A stretch of 26,498 nt of DNA from an uncultured Oscillospiraceae bacterium (GTDB lineage Bacteria; Bacillota; Clostridia; Oscillospirales; Acutalibacteraceae): assembly GCA_900549755.1 (NCBI GenBank), contig URPQ01000023.1:1-26498 (forward strand), read 5' to 3'. How positions within the stretch are numbered: the first letter of the stretch is position 1; each line of letters starts with the position of its first letter. Below, in pieces: positions 6,560 through 13,177 of the stretch. The notes below the pieces were generated by a model that worked only from the letters and a program-made list of their open reading frames with translations, was not told where the DNA came from and ran no database searches. The translations under genes were made by a program, and so were the position numbers.

Positions 6560-7630
6560 CTATTTCAAATTATTAAGCAGATCCGCCAGCGCGTTGCCCA
6601 CAAGCCCTGCGGAGTAGTGCGCCTCCTCCACGGTGTTCGCGTCGGTGCCGAACTCTATAAGCAGCGAGCCGTTTGTAAGGCTTTCGTTATATCCACTGGA
6701 AGTAAGGCTTAGCGGGCGCGCGAGTGTAGGGTATTTATTTTCTAACGTCTGCTGTAAGCGCAGCGCCAGCTTTAAATTTTCCTTCCAATTGGGAAAATGG
6801 GTCTGCGAGCCGCTTTGCGAGCCCATTACAAGCATTACCTGCGCCGCGCGTTTGCCGCCTATTTCGGTGGTAAGCTTTATTTTATCGTTGCCGTTTGCCG
6901 CCGCGTCGCGGTGCAGATCAAGCACTATTTTTATGCTCGGGTACTTTTTTAAGTACCCGTTTATTGTTTTTGCCGCGCGCGAATAGCTGCCGGTGTATTT
7001 CGGGTAATCGTGCTCGGTGGTATCGTGCAGGGTGGTAATGCCCGCGGCGTTCAGCTTATCCGCCACAATATTGCCCACGCTTACCATATTTACCGCCTTA
7101 TCCCGCGAACGGGGCGAAAAAGCGTCGGTATAGTAATCGGTGTTTTCGGTCATATAGGTTTCGGTGGTGTGGGTGTGCATTATAAGCACCTGCGGTTTAT
7201 CGCTTTTTTCCATTTTGAAGGTCAGCGGGGCGTTAAGCAACTGCTTTATATCAATACTCACGCCCGCGCTGTTTTTAACGTATACGTTATTATATGAAAG
7301 CCCCGCCTTATAGGGCGATATATAGTTATTTATAATTTTTCCCTTTACCGTACCCTTGGCAGAGGCGGCAACGCTTGTCTCGGATTTTGTTTCGCTCTCG
7401 GTGCTGTCGGAAGAAGCGGAGCTTACCGTTTCCGCCCTGCTTTCGGTTTTTTCGGAGGCGGAAGTACTGCTTTCGCTGCTTGTTATCTCTCTTTTTTCAA
7501 GCTCGGGTTTTACAACAGCCTGTACCGCAGGCGAGGGCTTTAAAAACCTGCCGTAAAAATTATAGCCCAAAAGCAGAATACACGCCGTAAAAACACAAAT
7601 AAGCCTTGCCGCACCCGCTCCGTTTCGCAT
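6560..7630 (-). CDS. spoIIP: Stage II sporulation protein P, engulfment peptidoglycan hydrolase
   Basis: A 356-residue membrane-anchored cell-wall hydrolase. SpoIIP acts with SpoIID and SpoIIM to remodel septal peptidoglycan, with amidase and endopeptidase activity, during engulfment of the forespore. Visible parts: one N-terminal membrane helix (about 9-24), a low-complexity Ser/Thr/Glu linker (about 45-95), then the catalytic domain with VLIMHTHTTETY (H152, H154, E157), VLDLHRD (H240) and LLIEFGTD (E326), which fit the zinc-binding and catalytic positions of the SpoIIP domain. The ATG at 7630 has GGGGG about 8 bases upstream. It lies 45 bases behind gpr, the same gpr-spoIIP order as in Bacillus. 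A hairpin precedes its ribosome-binding site. Confidence 0.93.
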   Translation of the reverse strand: MRNGAGAARLICVFTACILLLGYNFYGRFLKPSPAVQAVVKPELEKREITSSESSTSASEKTESRAETVSSASSDSTESETKSETSVAASAKGTVKGKIINNYISPYKAGLSYNNVYVKNSAGVSIDIKQLLNAPLTFKMEKSDKPQVLIMHTHTTETYMTENTDYYTDAFSPRSRDKAVNMVSVGNIVADKLNAAGITTLHDTTEHDYPKYTGSYSRAAKTINGYLKKYPSIKIVLDLHRDAAANGNDKIKLTTEIGGKRAAQVMLVMGSQSGSQTHFPNWKENLKLALRLQQTLENKYPTLARPLSLTSSGYNESLTNGSLLIEFGTDANTVEEAHYSAGLVGNALADLLNNLK

Positions 7631-7642
7631 TTTTTCCGCCCC

Positions 7643-7665
7643 CTCTGAAATAATTTTATTCAGAG
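7643..7665 (-). promoter_or_regulatory. Hairpin just ahead of the spoIIP ribosome-binding site
   Basis: CTCTGAA and TTCAGAG are perfect inverted arms around 9 A/T bases in the gpr-spoIIP gap. On the message, the 3' arm runs directly into the G-rich ribosome-binding site of spoIIP. It could tune spoIIP translation relative to gpr or stabilise the processed message. Confidence 0.35.
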
Positions 7666-7675
7666 CGAATAAAAA

Positions 7676-8521
7676 TTAGACCAGTTCGGAAATTATTGCG
7701 GGGTCAATTTCGGGCTGCAAAAGCATATTTAAAGCCTCGCCTAAAATTTCACTAAGCCGCACGGTGAGCATATCCACTTCTTTAGGGGTTACAAACATTC
7801 TGCTTTTTTGCGCAGGCGCCGCGCCCGTTATTTCCTCAATTAAGGTATCGGTATCAATTACCGTGGGCACGCCTAACGCTATTACCGGCACGCCCACCGT
7901 TTTTTCGCTTATTTCCTTTCGGCTGTTTTTAACCCCCGAGCCGGGGGATATTCCCGTATTGCAGATTTGCACGGTCTTAAAAAGCCTGTTCGGGCTTTTC
8001 GCTGCCAGTGCGTCTATTACTATTACCGCGTCGGGCTTTATTCTGTCCGCCGCGGCTTTTATAAGCTCGCCCGCCTCAATGCCTGTCTGCCCCAGAACGC
8101 CCGGGGCTATTACCGCCACCTGCCGTAAATTTTCAAGCCCCGCCGTTTTTGAAAGCTCGGGGGGAATATGCCGCGTCGCAAAAATTCTGCGGGCGGCGGC
8201 GGGGCCCAGTGCGTCGGGCGTAATATCACTGTTTCCGAGCCCCGCCGCCAAAATAAGTCCTCTTTTTTCGGGCAAAAGGAGGTTTAATTCATTTTTTATT
8301 ACCTCTTTTAAATTATCGGGAACGGATACCGAAATATCGGGAAATTCAAGGGTTATATAGTCGCCGCGCGGTCTGCCTACAGCCTTTTCCTCCGCCTCGG
8401 TTTTTATTTTTATTCGGGTTATGTTTACATTTCCGCACTTTTCTTCTTTCTTTATAAATGAAGTCCGATTGTTTCCTGACCCCTCGGCTGATTCTATTGC
8501 AAGATCGGTTCTTATAGCCGT
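7676..8521 (-). CDS. gpr: Germination protease GPR; no standard start codon, ACG start proposed
   Basis: The protease degrades small acid-soluble spore proteins on germination. The C-terminal part contains LILAAGLGNSDITPDALGP, VIAPGVLGQTGIEA and IVIDALAA, all typical of GPR. Standard start codons allow only a TTG at 8275, which would remove the conserved first third. The same frame is open up to a TAA at 8543-8545 and encodes the expected N-terminus: AIRTDLAIES, then NITRIKIKTEAEEKAVGRP and GDYITLEFP. No ATG, GTG or TTG occurs there, but an ACG at 8519-8521 stands exactly where Met-Ala-Ile-Arg-Thr-Asp-Leu would begin, 9 bases after AAGGGAG (8531-8537). I therefore propose 281 residues from ACG; an ATA at 8515 is the next option. 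Alternatively this is a start-codon loss or a sequencing error. It is co-directional with spoIIP, 45 bases ahead. Confidence 0.8.
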   Translation of the reverse strand, partial: TAIRTDLAIESAEGSGNNRTSFIKKEEKCGNVNITRIKIKTEAEEKAVGRPRGDYITLEFPDISVSVPDNLKEVIKNELNLLLPEKRGLILAAGLGNSDITPDALGPAAARRIFATRHIPPELSKTAGLENLRQVAVIAPGVLGQTGIEAGELIKAAADRIKPDAVIVIDALAAKSPNRLFKTVQICNTGISPGSGVKNSRKEISEKTVGVPVIALGVPTVIDTDTLIEEITGAAPAQKSRMFVTPKEVDMLTVRLSEILGEALNMLLQPEIDPAIISELV

Positions 8522-8586
8522 TTTGAGCCGCTCCCTTCGTTTTTATTTTTATTTTGCCCCGAAATTAAAAATATAACGCTTTTTTC

Positions 8587-8615
8587 TTGCAAAAAATCAG
8601 GGATTATGGTATAAT
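8587..8615 (+). promoter_or_regulatory. Sigma-A type promoter of dnaA
   Basis: TTGCAA (8587-8592), 17 bases, then TATAAT (8610-8615), about 85 bases ahead of the dnaA start. The gap 8543-8700 has no gene and no perfect DnaA box that I can see; it is shared with the divergent gpr gene. Confidence 0.65.
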
Positions 8616-8700
8616 TGATTGGATTATTATACAATAGTATGACCCCCGATATAAAAAGCCGATTTATTCGGGAGAAATACTTTAAAGGATGGTTTACATA

Positions 8701-10041
8701 ATGTCAATAAATTCTGTTGAGGACATTTGGGCGGCGGTTTGTGAGGAATGTAAAATCACAATATCCGAAGTAGCCTTTAACTGTTTTCTGAAGGATTTAA
8801 AGCCCGTTTCTCTTGAATCGGGCGAGCTTACCCTGTCAATAGATAATGAATATATGCGCGGGGTAGTGGAGCAGAATTATACGGAAATTTTGAAAAACGC
8901 CGTTAAAAAGGTTATGGGCATTGAAATAGGCGTTAAAATTATCTGTGAGGATGAAGAGGAAAAAATTCTTAAAGCCGAGCAGTTCAGCGACGGGCTTTCG
9001 TTTGAGGACTTTTTCACCTTTTCAAACTTTGTTGTGGGGGCTACCAACCGTTTTGCCTACGCCGCCTCATACTCTGTGGCGACCAACCCCGCAAACACCT
9101 ACAACCCCCTTGTTATTTACGGCCCCTCTGGCGTGGGCAAGACCCACCTTATGTTGGCTATAAAAAACGAGATAAAGAAAAACTTCCCCTATAAAAAAAT
9201 TGAGTATATAAGGGGCGAGGATTTCACAAATCAGCTTATAAAGGCATTGCAGGAGGGTAAGCTGGGGCTCGGCACTATTGACGATTTTCGCAATAAGTTC
9301 CGCAATGTGGATGTGCTGCTTATAGACGATATTCATTTTATAGCAGGTAAAGAACAGACGCAGGAAGAATTTTTCAACACCTTTAATACCCTTTTTCAGA
9401 ATAACAAGCAGATTGTGGTAACGCTTGACCGCCCGATTAAGGAAATTAAAACGCTGGACGACAGAATACGCTCCCGTTTTGAAAGCGGCCTGCCTGCGGA
9501 TATTACCGCGCCGGACTTTGAAACCCGCGTGGGAATTATAAACAAGAAATGCGAGCAGATGCACATTGAAATAGATGAAAGTCTGGTTTACTACATTGCC
9601 GAGCACATAAAGGTGAATACAAGGCAATTGGAGGGCGTGGTTAAAAAGCTGCACGCTTACATTGCCATTCAAAACAAAACGCCCACCATGGGGGTTGTGC
9701 AGGGGCTTATAAAGGACGTTATAAACGATACCCGCCCCGAGCCTATTAAGATTGAGAAGATAATATCCGAAGTGGCTAAAACCTACAATGTTTCCGAAAG
9801 CGATATACTTTCCAACCGCAGAACGGCGGCGCTGGCACTGGCGCGGCAGGTTGCAATGTATATAGCGCGCGAAACCACCAACCTTTCCTACAAGGCGATA
9901 GGCGAAAGCTTCGGCAAGGATCACACTACAGTGCTTCATAACGTGCGCTGCATTGAAAACTTTTTGAGGGACAAGCCCTACCAAAAAGAACTGGTAGATG
10001 ATATTATAAAAAACCTTAAAAGCGATAACACGGCTTACTGA
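8701..10041 (+). CDS. dnaA: Chromosomal replication initiator DnaA
   Basis: A 446-residue AAA+ ATPase that binds DnaA boxes at oriC, melts the origin and loads helicase. Domain I is present (about 1-80, SINSVEDIWAAV), followed by a short linker. The ATPase core carries Walker A GPSGVGKT (141-148) and Walker B LLIDDIH (206-212), with DDRIRSRFESGL holding the arginine region. The C-terminal DNA-binding domain ends in the signature GKDHTTVLHNVR (about 405-416). Start choice: ATG at 8701 gives the usual MSINSVEDIW start and sits behind AAAGGATGG; an in-frame ATG at 8689 would add four residues. It is transcribed divergently from gpr, and its product probably binds the boxes directly downstream. 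Confidence 0.97.
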   Translation: MSINSVEDIWAAVCEECKITISEVAFNCFLKDLKPVSLESGELTLSIDNEYMRGVVEQNYTEILKNAVKKVMGIEIGVKIICEDEEEKILKAEQFSDGLSFEDFFTFSNFVVGATNRFAYAASYSVATNPANTYNPLVIYGPSGVGKTHLMLAIKNEIKKNFPYKKIEYIRGEDFTNQLIKALQEGKLGLGTIDDFRNKFRNVDVLLIDDIHFIAGKEQTQEEFFNTFNTLFQNNKQIVVTLDRPIKEIKTLDDRIRSRFESGLPADITAPDFETRVGIINKKCEQMHIEIDESLVYYIAEHIKVNTRQLEGVVKKLHAYIAIQNKTPTMGVVQGLIKDVINDTRPEPIKIEKIISEVAKTYNVSESDILSNRRTAALALARQVAMYIARETTNLSYKAIGESFGKDHTTVLHNVRCIENFLRDKPYQKELVDDIIKNLKSDNTAY

Positions 10042-10200
10042 AATTATCCACACTGTAAACCTTAATTAACCGCGAAGTTATTAACACCTGTGTGTATAAC
10101 TTAAAACGCGCAAAATTATAAAGAAATTATAAACATTTCTTTTAACCGCGAAAATCGGCTGTTTAAAAGCCTTTAAGGCATTTATCCCCACAATTCACAC
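10042..10200. other. Probable chromosomal origin (oriC) between dnaA and dnaN
   Basis: DnaA boxes: a perfect TTATCCACA at 10044-10052 (plus), TTATACACA at 10091-10099 (minus), TTATCCCCA at 10182-10190 (plus, one mismatch), and a weak TTATTAACA at 10078-10086. An 11-base direct repeat TTAACCGCGAA occurs at 10066-10076 and 10142-10152. An A/T-rich stretch (about 10108-10145) between the boxes could be the unwinding element. The dnaA-dnaN gap is a standard location for oriC in Firmicutes. Confidence 0.7.
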
Positions 10201-10222
10201 CCCTTATTATTACTGTTATATT
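10194..10222 (+). promoter_or_regulatory. Candidate dnaN promoter next to a DnaA box
   Basis: TTCACA (10194-10199), 17 bases, then TATATT (10217-10222) preceded by the extended element TGT. It starts 3 bases after the DnaA-like box at 10182-10190, so DnaA binding there could influence dnaN transcription. Confidence 0.5.
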
Positions 10223-10248
10223 ATTATTTGTTTTTAGGAGGAAAAAAT

Positions 10249-11349
10249 ATGATTTTTTCTGTTGAACGCGCCTCACTGCTTGAAGCAGTTTCAAAGCTGC
10301 AAAGGGTTGTAGGCTCAAAAACATCTATGCCGGTATTAGAAGGTATTTTAATATCAGCCGAGCAGGGCAAGGTTACCCTTATTTCCTATAACCTTGAAAT
10401 GGGAATGAAAAAGGAGATATATGCTAAGTGCGACGAGCCGGGCGATATTGTTATAAACGCGCGTTTGCTTGCCGACATACTGCGCCGTATGAACGGCTTG
10501 CAGGTAAGCATAGAGGCAGATGAAAAGCTTAACTGCCATATTAAATGCGGCGAGGCTACATTTGATATTATGGGAATGGCGGCGGAGGATTTCCCCGAAA
10601 TGCCGACAGTAGGCAGCGGCAACAGTATTTTAATAGGCGGCAAGATACTTACCGAAATGGTTAAGGGGACAATATTCGCAGTTGCCCAAAACGAGGGCGC
10701 TAAGGCGATACTTACGGGTATTAACGTTACTATTGAGGACGGAATATTACAGTTTGTGGCGATTGACGGCTACCGCCTTGCAATAAGGCGCGAAAAGGTA
10801 GATATTTCGGGCAGCTTTTCCTTTATATTATCGGGCAGAGCGGTAGGCGAGGCTGTAAAGCTTATAGCGGAGGACACCGAAAACGTGGAAATAAGCTTTG
10901 GTGACAGGCTTGTAAGCTTTAATATAGACGGCTACTCCTTTATATCCCGTCTCTTAGAGGGCGAGTTTGTAAACTACCAAAAAACAATACCCGCAGAGCA
11001 CAAGCAAAGAGTAGTTGTTAATACAAGGGAGCTTACCGATACCATTGAGCGTGTTTCCCTGCTTATAAGCGAGTCGTTTTCAACACCTATTCGCTGCTAT
11101 TTCAATGAATTGAATGTTGTGTTTACCTGTGCTACCTCAGTAGGTAGAGCTACGGAAACCTTTAATACCAAATTAGAGGGTGAAAACTTTGAAATAGGGC
11201 TTAACAGCCGCTACCTTTTAGAGGCTTTAAAGGCGGTTGATACCGAGCAGGTACAGATTCTTTTCAACGGCTCGGGCGCGGGAGTGCTTATAGAGCCGCT
11301 TGAGGGCGACGATTTCAAGTATATGATAATGCCTATGAGGTTGAGATAA
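10249..11349 (+). CDS. dnaN: DNA polymerase III beta subunit (sliding clamp)
   Basis: A 366-residue ring-forming clamp that tethers DNA polymerase III and other DNA-handling proteins to DNA. Three clamp domains of about 120 residues each are expected from the length. Recognisable stretches include MIFSVERASLLEAVSKLQRV and LEGILISAE at the start, GINVTIEDGILQFVAIDGYRLAI in the middle and the C-terminal YMIMPMRL, the usual clamp ending. The ATG at 10249 has AGGAGG 7 bases upstream and is preferred over an upstream in-frame ATG at 10228, which has no good binding site. Its stop overlaps the yaaA start by one base. Confidence 0.97.
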   Translation: MIFSVERASLLEAVSKLQRVVGSKTSMPVLEGILISAEQGKVTLISYNLEMGMKKEIYAKCDEPGDIVINARLLADILRRMNGLQVSIEADEKLNCHIKCGEATFDIMGMAAEDFPEMPTVGSGNSILIGGKILTEMVKGTIFAVAQNEGAKAILTGINVTIEDGILQFVAIDGYRLAIRREKVDISGSFSFILSGRAVGEAVKLIAEDTENVEISFGDRLVSFNIDGYSFISRLLEGEFVNYQKTIPAEHKQRVVVNTRELTDTIERVSLLISESFSTPIRCYFNELNVVFTCATSVGRATETFNTKLEGENFEIGLNSRYLLEALKAVDTEQVQILFNGSGAGVLIEPLEGDDFKYMIMPMRLR

Positions 11350-11561
11350 TGGAGATTAAAAGGCTTTCGATAAAGGAAGATTTTATCCGGCTTGACAGCG
11401 CTATGAAATTAGCCGGCATTGTTTCAACCGGCGGGCACGCCAAAACGGTTATACAAAACGGCGAGGTTAAGGTAAACGGCGAAATTTGCCTTATGCGCGG
11501 AAAAAAGCTTAAAAGCGGCGATACCGCCGAATTTGACGGCTTTAAGTTCGTAATAGAATGA
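11349..11561 (+). CDS. yaaA: S4-domain RNA-binding protein YaaA (RlbA type)
   Basis: A 70-residue protein consisting almost only of an S4 RNA-binding domain: FIRLDSAMKLAGIVSTGGHAKTVIQNGEVKVNGE, then RGKKLKSGDTAEF. It occupies the standard place between dnaN and recF in Firmicutes, where the Bacillus counterpart YaaA (RlbA) is associated with ribosome assembly. It overlaps dnaN by 1 base and recF by 4, so translation is likely coupled across the three genes. Confidence 0.88.
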   Translation: MEIKRLSIKEDFIRLDSAMKLAGIVSTGGHAKTVIQNGEVKVNGEICLMRGKKLKSGDTAEFDGFKFVIE

Positions 11562-12622
11562 GAATAAATTATTTTTCCTGCCGCAATTTCAGAAATTTGG
11601 AAGAAACCGAAATAAATAATTTCGACGAAATGAATGTTATATGCGGCGAAAACGCGCAGGGCAAAACAAACCTTTTAGAGGGTATGTGGCTTTTTACGGG
11701 CATAAAAAGCTTTCGTTCCGCTAAGGACGCGGCGTTTGTGCGGTTTGGCAAAGAAAAAGCCGAGCTTAAAATGGATTTTTCGGCTGACGGAATAGAAAAC
11801 GACGCCGAAATTGAAATAAAGGAACACCGCACAGCCGCACTTAACGGCAGCAAGCTAAAAAGCGCGGCGGCGCTGGCGGGCAGCTTTAAGGCAATAGTAT
11901 TTTCACCTGATGATTTAGAGCTGGTTTCGGGCGGACCTGCCGTGCGGCGGCGGTTTTTGGATATTGCAATAGGTCAGCTTTACCCCGCATATATAGGCAT
12001 TTCAAAGGCATACGCCCGTGCGGTAACCCAGCGCAACCGAATAATTAAGGATTACAGGTATGACGGCACTTTATCTGTAATGCTTGATGTATTTGAAAAC
12101 GAAATAGCGGCAAACGGCAGAAAAATTTATGCGTTCAGGAATAAATATACAGAGTATTTAAAGGAATTTCTGCCGGGGGTTTACGGCGGTATATCGTCTG
12201 GCAAGGAAGTGCTTGAAACCGAGTATATGCCGGTGTGCGGGGCGGATGAGCTTGAAGAAAGGCTAAAAAAAGCCCGCGCGGACGATATGTATTCGGGCAC
12301 TACCTCTATAGGGCCGCACAGGGACGAGCTTGTTTTTAAAATAAACGGCATATCGGCACGAAATTTCGGCTCGCAGGGGCAAAAGCGGAGCGTATCACTC
12401 TCTGTAAAACTAGCCGAGGCGGAAATAATAAATAAGCTTTCGGGCGAATACCCCGTGTTTTTACTGGACGACGTTATGAGCGAGCTTGACCCCGAGCGGC
12501 AAAATTACGTTTTAAACCATATTAAGGACATACAATCCTTTATAACCTGCTGCGACCCATTAAATATAGCGCAGCTTAAAAAAGGAAAAATAATAAATGT
12601 TAAAAACGGGCAGGTGAGCTGA
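11558..12622 (+). CDS. recF: DNA replication/repair protein RecF
   Basis: A 354-residue SMC-like ATPase that, with RecO and RecR, helps load RecA at single-strand gaps. Walker A is GENAQGKT (30-37), the ABC-type signature region is NFGSQGQKRSVSLSVKLAEA (about 266-288), and Walker B is FLLDDVMSELD with D304 and D305. The length is usual for the family. It starts at an ATG overlapping the yaaA stop (ATGA) and ends 3 bases before remB, so the run from dnaN to remB is very compact. Confidence 0.95.
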   Translation: MRINYFSCRNFRNLEETEINNFDEMNVICGENAQGKTNLLEGMWLFTGIKSFRSAKDAAFVRFGKEKAELKMDFSADGIENDAEIEIKEHRTAALNGSKLKSAAALAGSFKAIVFSPDDLELVSGGPAVRRRFLDIAIGQLYPAYIGISKAYARAVTQRNRIIKDYRYDGTLSVMLDVFENEIAANGRKIYAFRNKYTEYLKEFLPGVYGGISSGKEVLETEYMPVCGADELEERLKKARADDMYSGTTSIGPHRDELVFKINGISARNFGSQGQKRSVSLSVKLAEAEIINKLSGEYPVFLLDDVMSELDPERQNYVLNHIKDIQSFITCCDPLNIAQLKKGKIINVKNGQVS

Positions 12623-12625
12623 TAA

Positions 12626-12886
12626 ATGTATATACACTTAGGGCAGGGCACGGTTGTGCGCTCGCGGGATGTGCTGGGTATTTTTGATTTGGACAGCACC
12701 ACCGTTTCAAAGCACACGCGAAAATTTCTTGAAAAAGCGGAAAAAAACGGCGACGTTATAACCGTTTCCTATGAATTGCCGAAATCCTTTGCGGTTGTGA
12801 GTGAAAACGGCAAAACAAAGGTATATATTTCTCAGCTTGCAACATCTACCCTTTTAAAACGGTCGGGTTTTATAGATTCTCTTTAG
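12626..12886 (+). CDS. remB: RemB-like (DUF370) regulatory protein
   Basis: An 86-residue protein starting MYIHLGQGTVVRSRDVLGIFDLD, the typical N-terminus of the DUF370/RemB (YaaB) family, which lies between recF and gyrB in many Firmicutes. In Bacillus subtilis RemB is linked to control of extracellular matrix genes; the role here is inferred. The stop codon TAG (12884-12886) forms part of the left terminal inverted repeat of the element that follows, so the repeat abuts or has captured the gene end. Confidence 0.85.
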   Translation: MYIHLGQGTVVRSRDVLGIFDLDSTTVSKHTRKFLEKAEKNGDVITVSYELPKSFAVVSENGKTKVYISQLATSTLLKRSGFIDSL

Positions 12887-13161
12887 GCTGACGAGAGCCA
12901 AACCCATTACGGTTTCGCTTGCCGCCTTTTACCGCCTTGCTTGCGCTTATTTTTGTAAGGCGATAGCCTTACTGCAAATTTCACGCTTCGCCTTTCGAAA
13001 AAAGGCGGCTGAGAGAAACTCTTCGACCTCACAAACAAATAAGTTTTTGAAAGTGTGAAGACGAAGAACGCAGTAATACTGACGTATTACAAGTGATGAG
13101 GCAAGAAAAGGCAAAAAATTATTGTTTGTAGGCGTGATGAGTTTGACTCTCGTCAGCCTAA
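12883..13161. repeat. 279-bp element bounded by 21-bp inverted repeats, between remB and gyrB
   Basis: The ends (12883-12903 and 13141-13161) are inverted repeats matching at 20 of 21 bases, beginning TTAGGCTGACGAGAG. Inside are a perfect hairpin GTAAGGC-GATA-GCCTTAC (12955-12972), arms GCCGCCTTTT (12921-12930) and AAAAGGCGGC (about 13000-13009), arms ACAAACAAATAA (about 13032-13043) and TTATTGTTTGT (about 13119-13129), and the palindrome AATACTGACGTATT (13075-13088) shared with the left edge of the window. No reading frame in it looks like a gene. It resembles a miniature inverted-repeat element, but could also be a structured leader for gyrB. Confidence 0.65.
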
Positions 13162-13177
13162 TTGAAAGGAATGTTTT

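Noticed and set aside
7676..8275. gpr beginning at the TTG at 8275
   Set aside because: This would drop the conserved N-terminal third that is encoded intact upstream in the same frame, and no ribosome-binding site precedes the TTG.
7764..8360. Plus-strand open frame of 198 codons opposite gpr
   Set aside because: It is antisense to clear GPR motifs and has no recognisable features.
8635..8669. CATACTA on the minus strand upstream of gpr as a sigma-G promoter
   Set aside because: The -10 is perfect, but the nearest GAATA -35 is 23 bases away instead of about 18, and the distance to the gene is over 110 bases. Too weak to call.
8679..8707. TTGACA-17-TAAAGT on the minus strand at the dnaA start as a gpr promoter
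   Set aside because: The -10 is poor, the -35 falls in the dnaA start codons, and gpr is expected to be a sporulation gene; could be chance.
9067..10053. Long minus-strand open frame (328 codons) opposite dnaA
   Set aside because: It mirrors the dnaA coding frame, has odd composition with no recognisable domain, and overlaps a certain gene completely.
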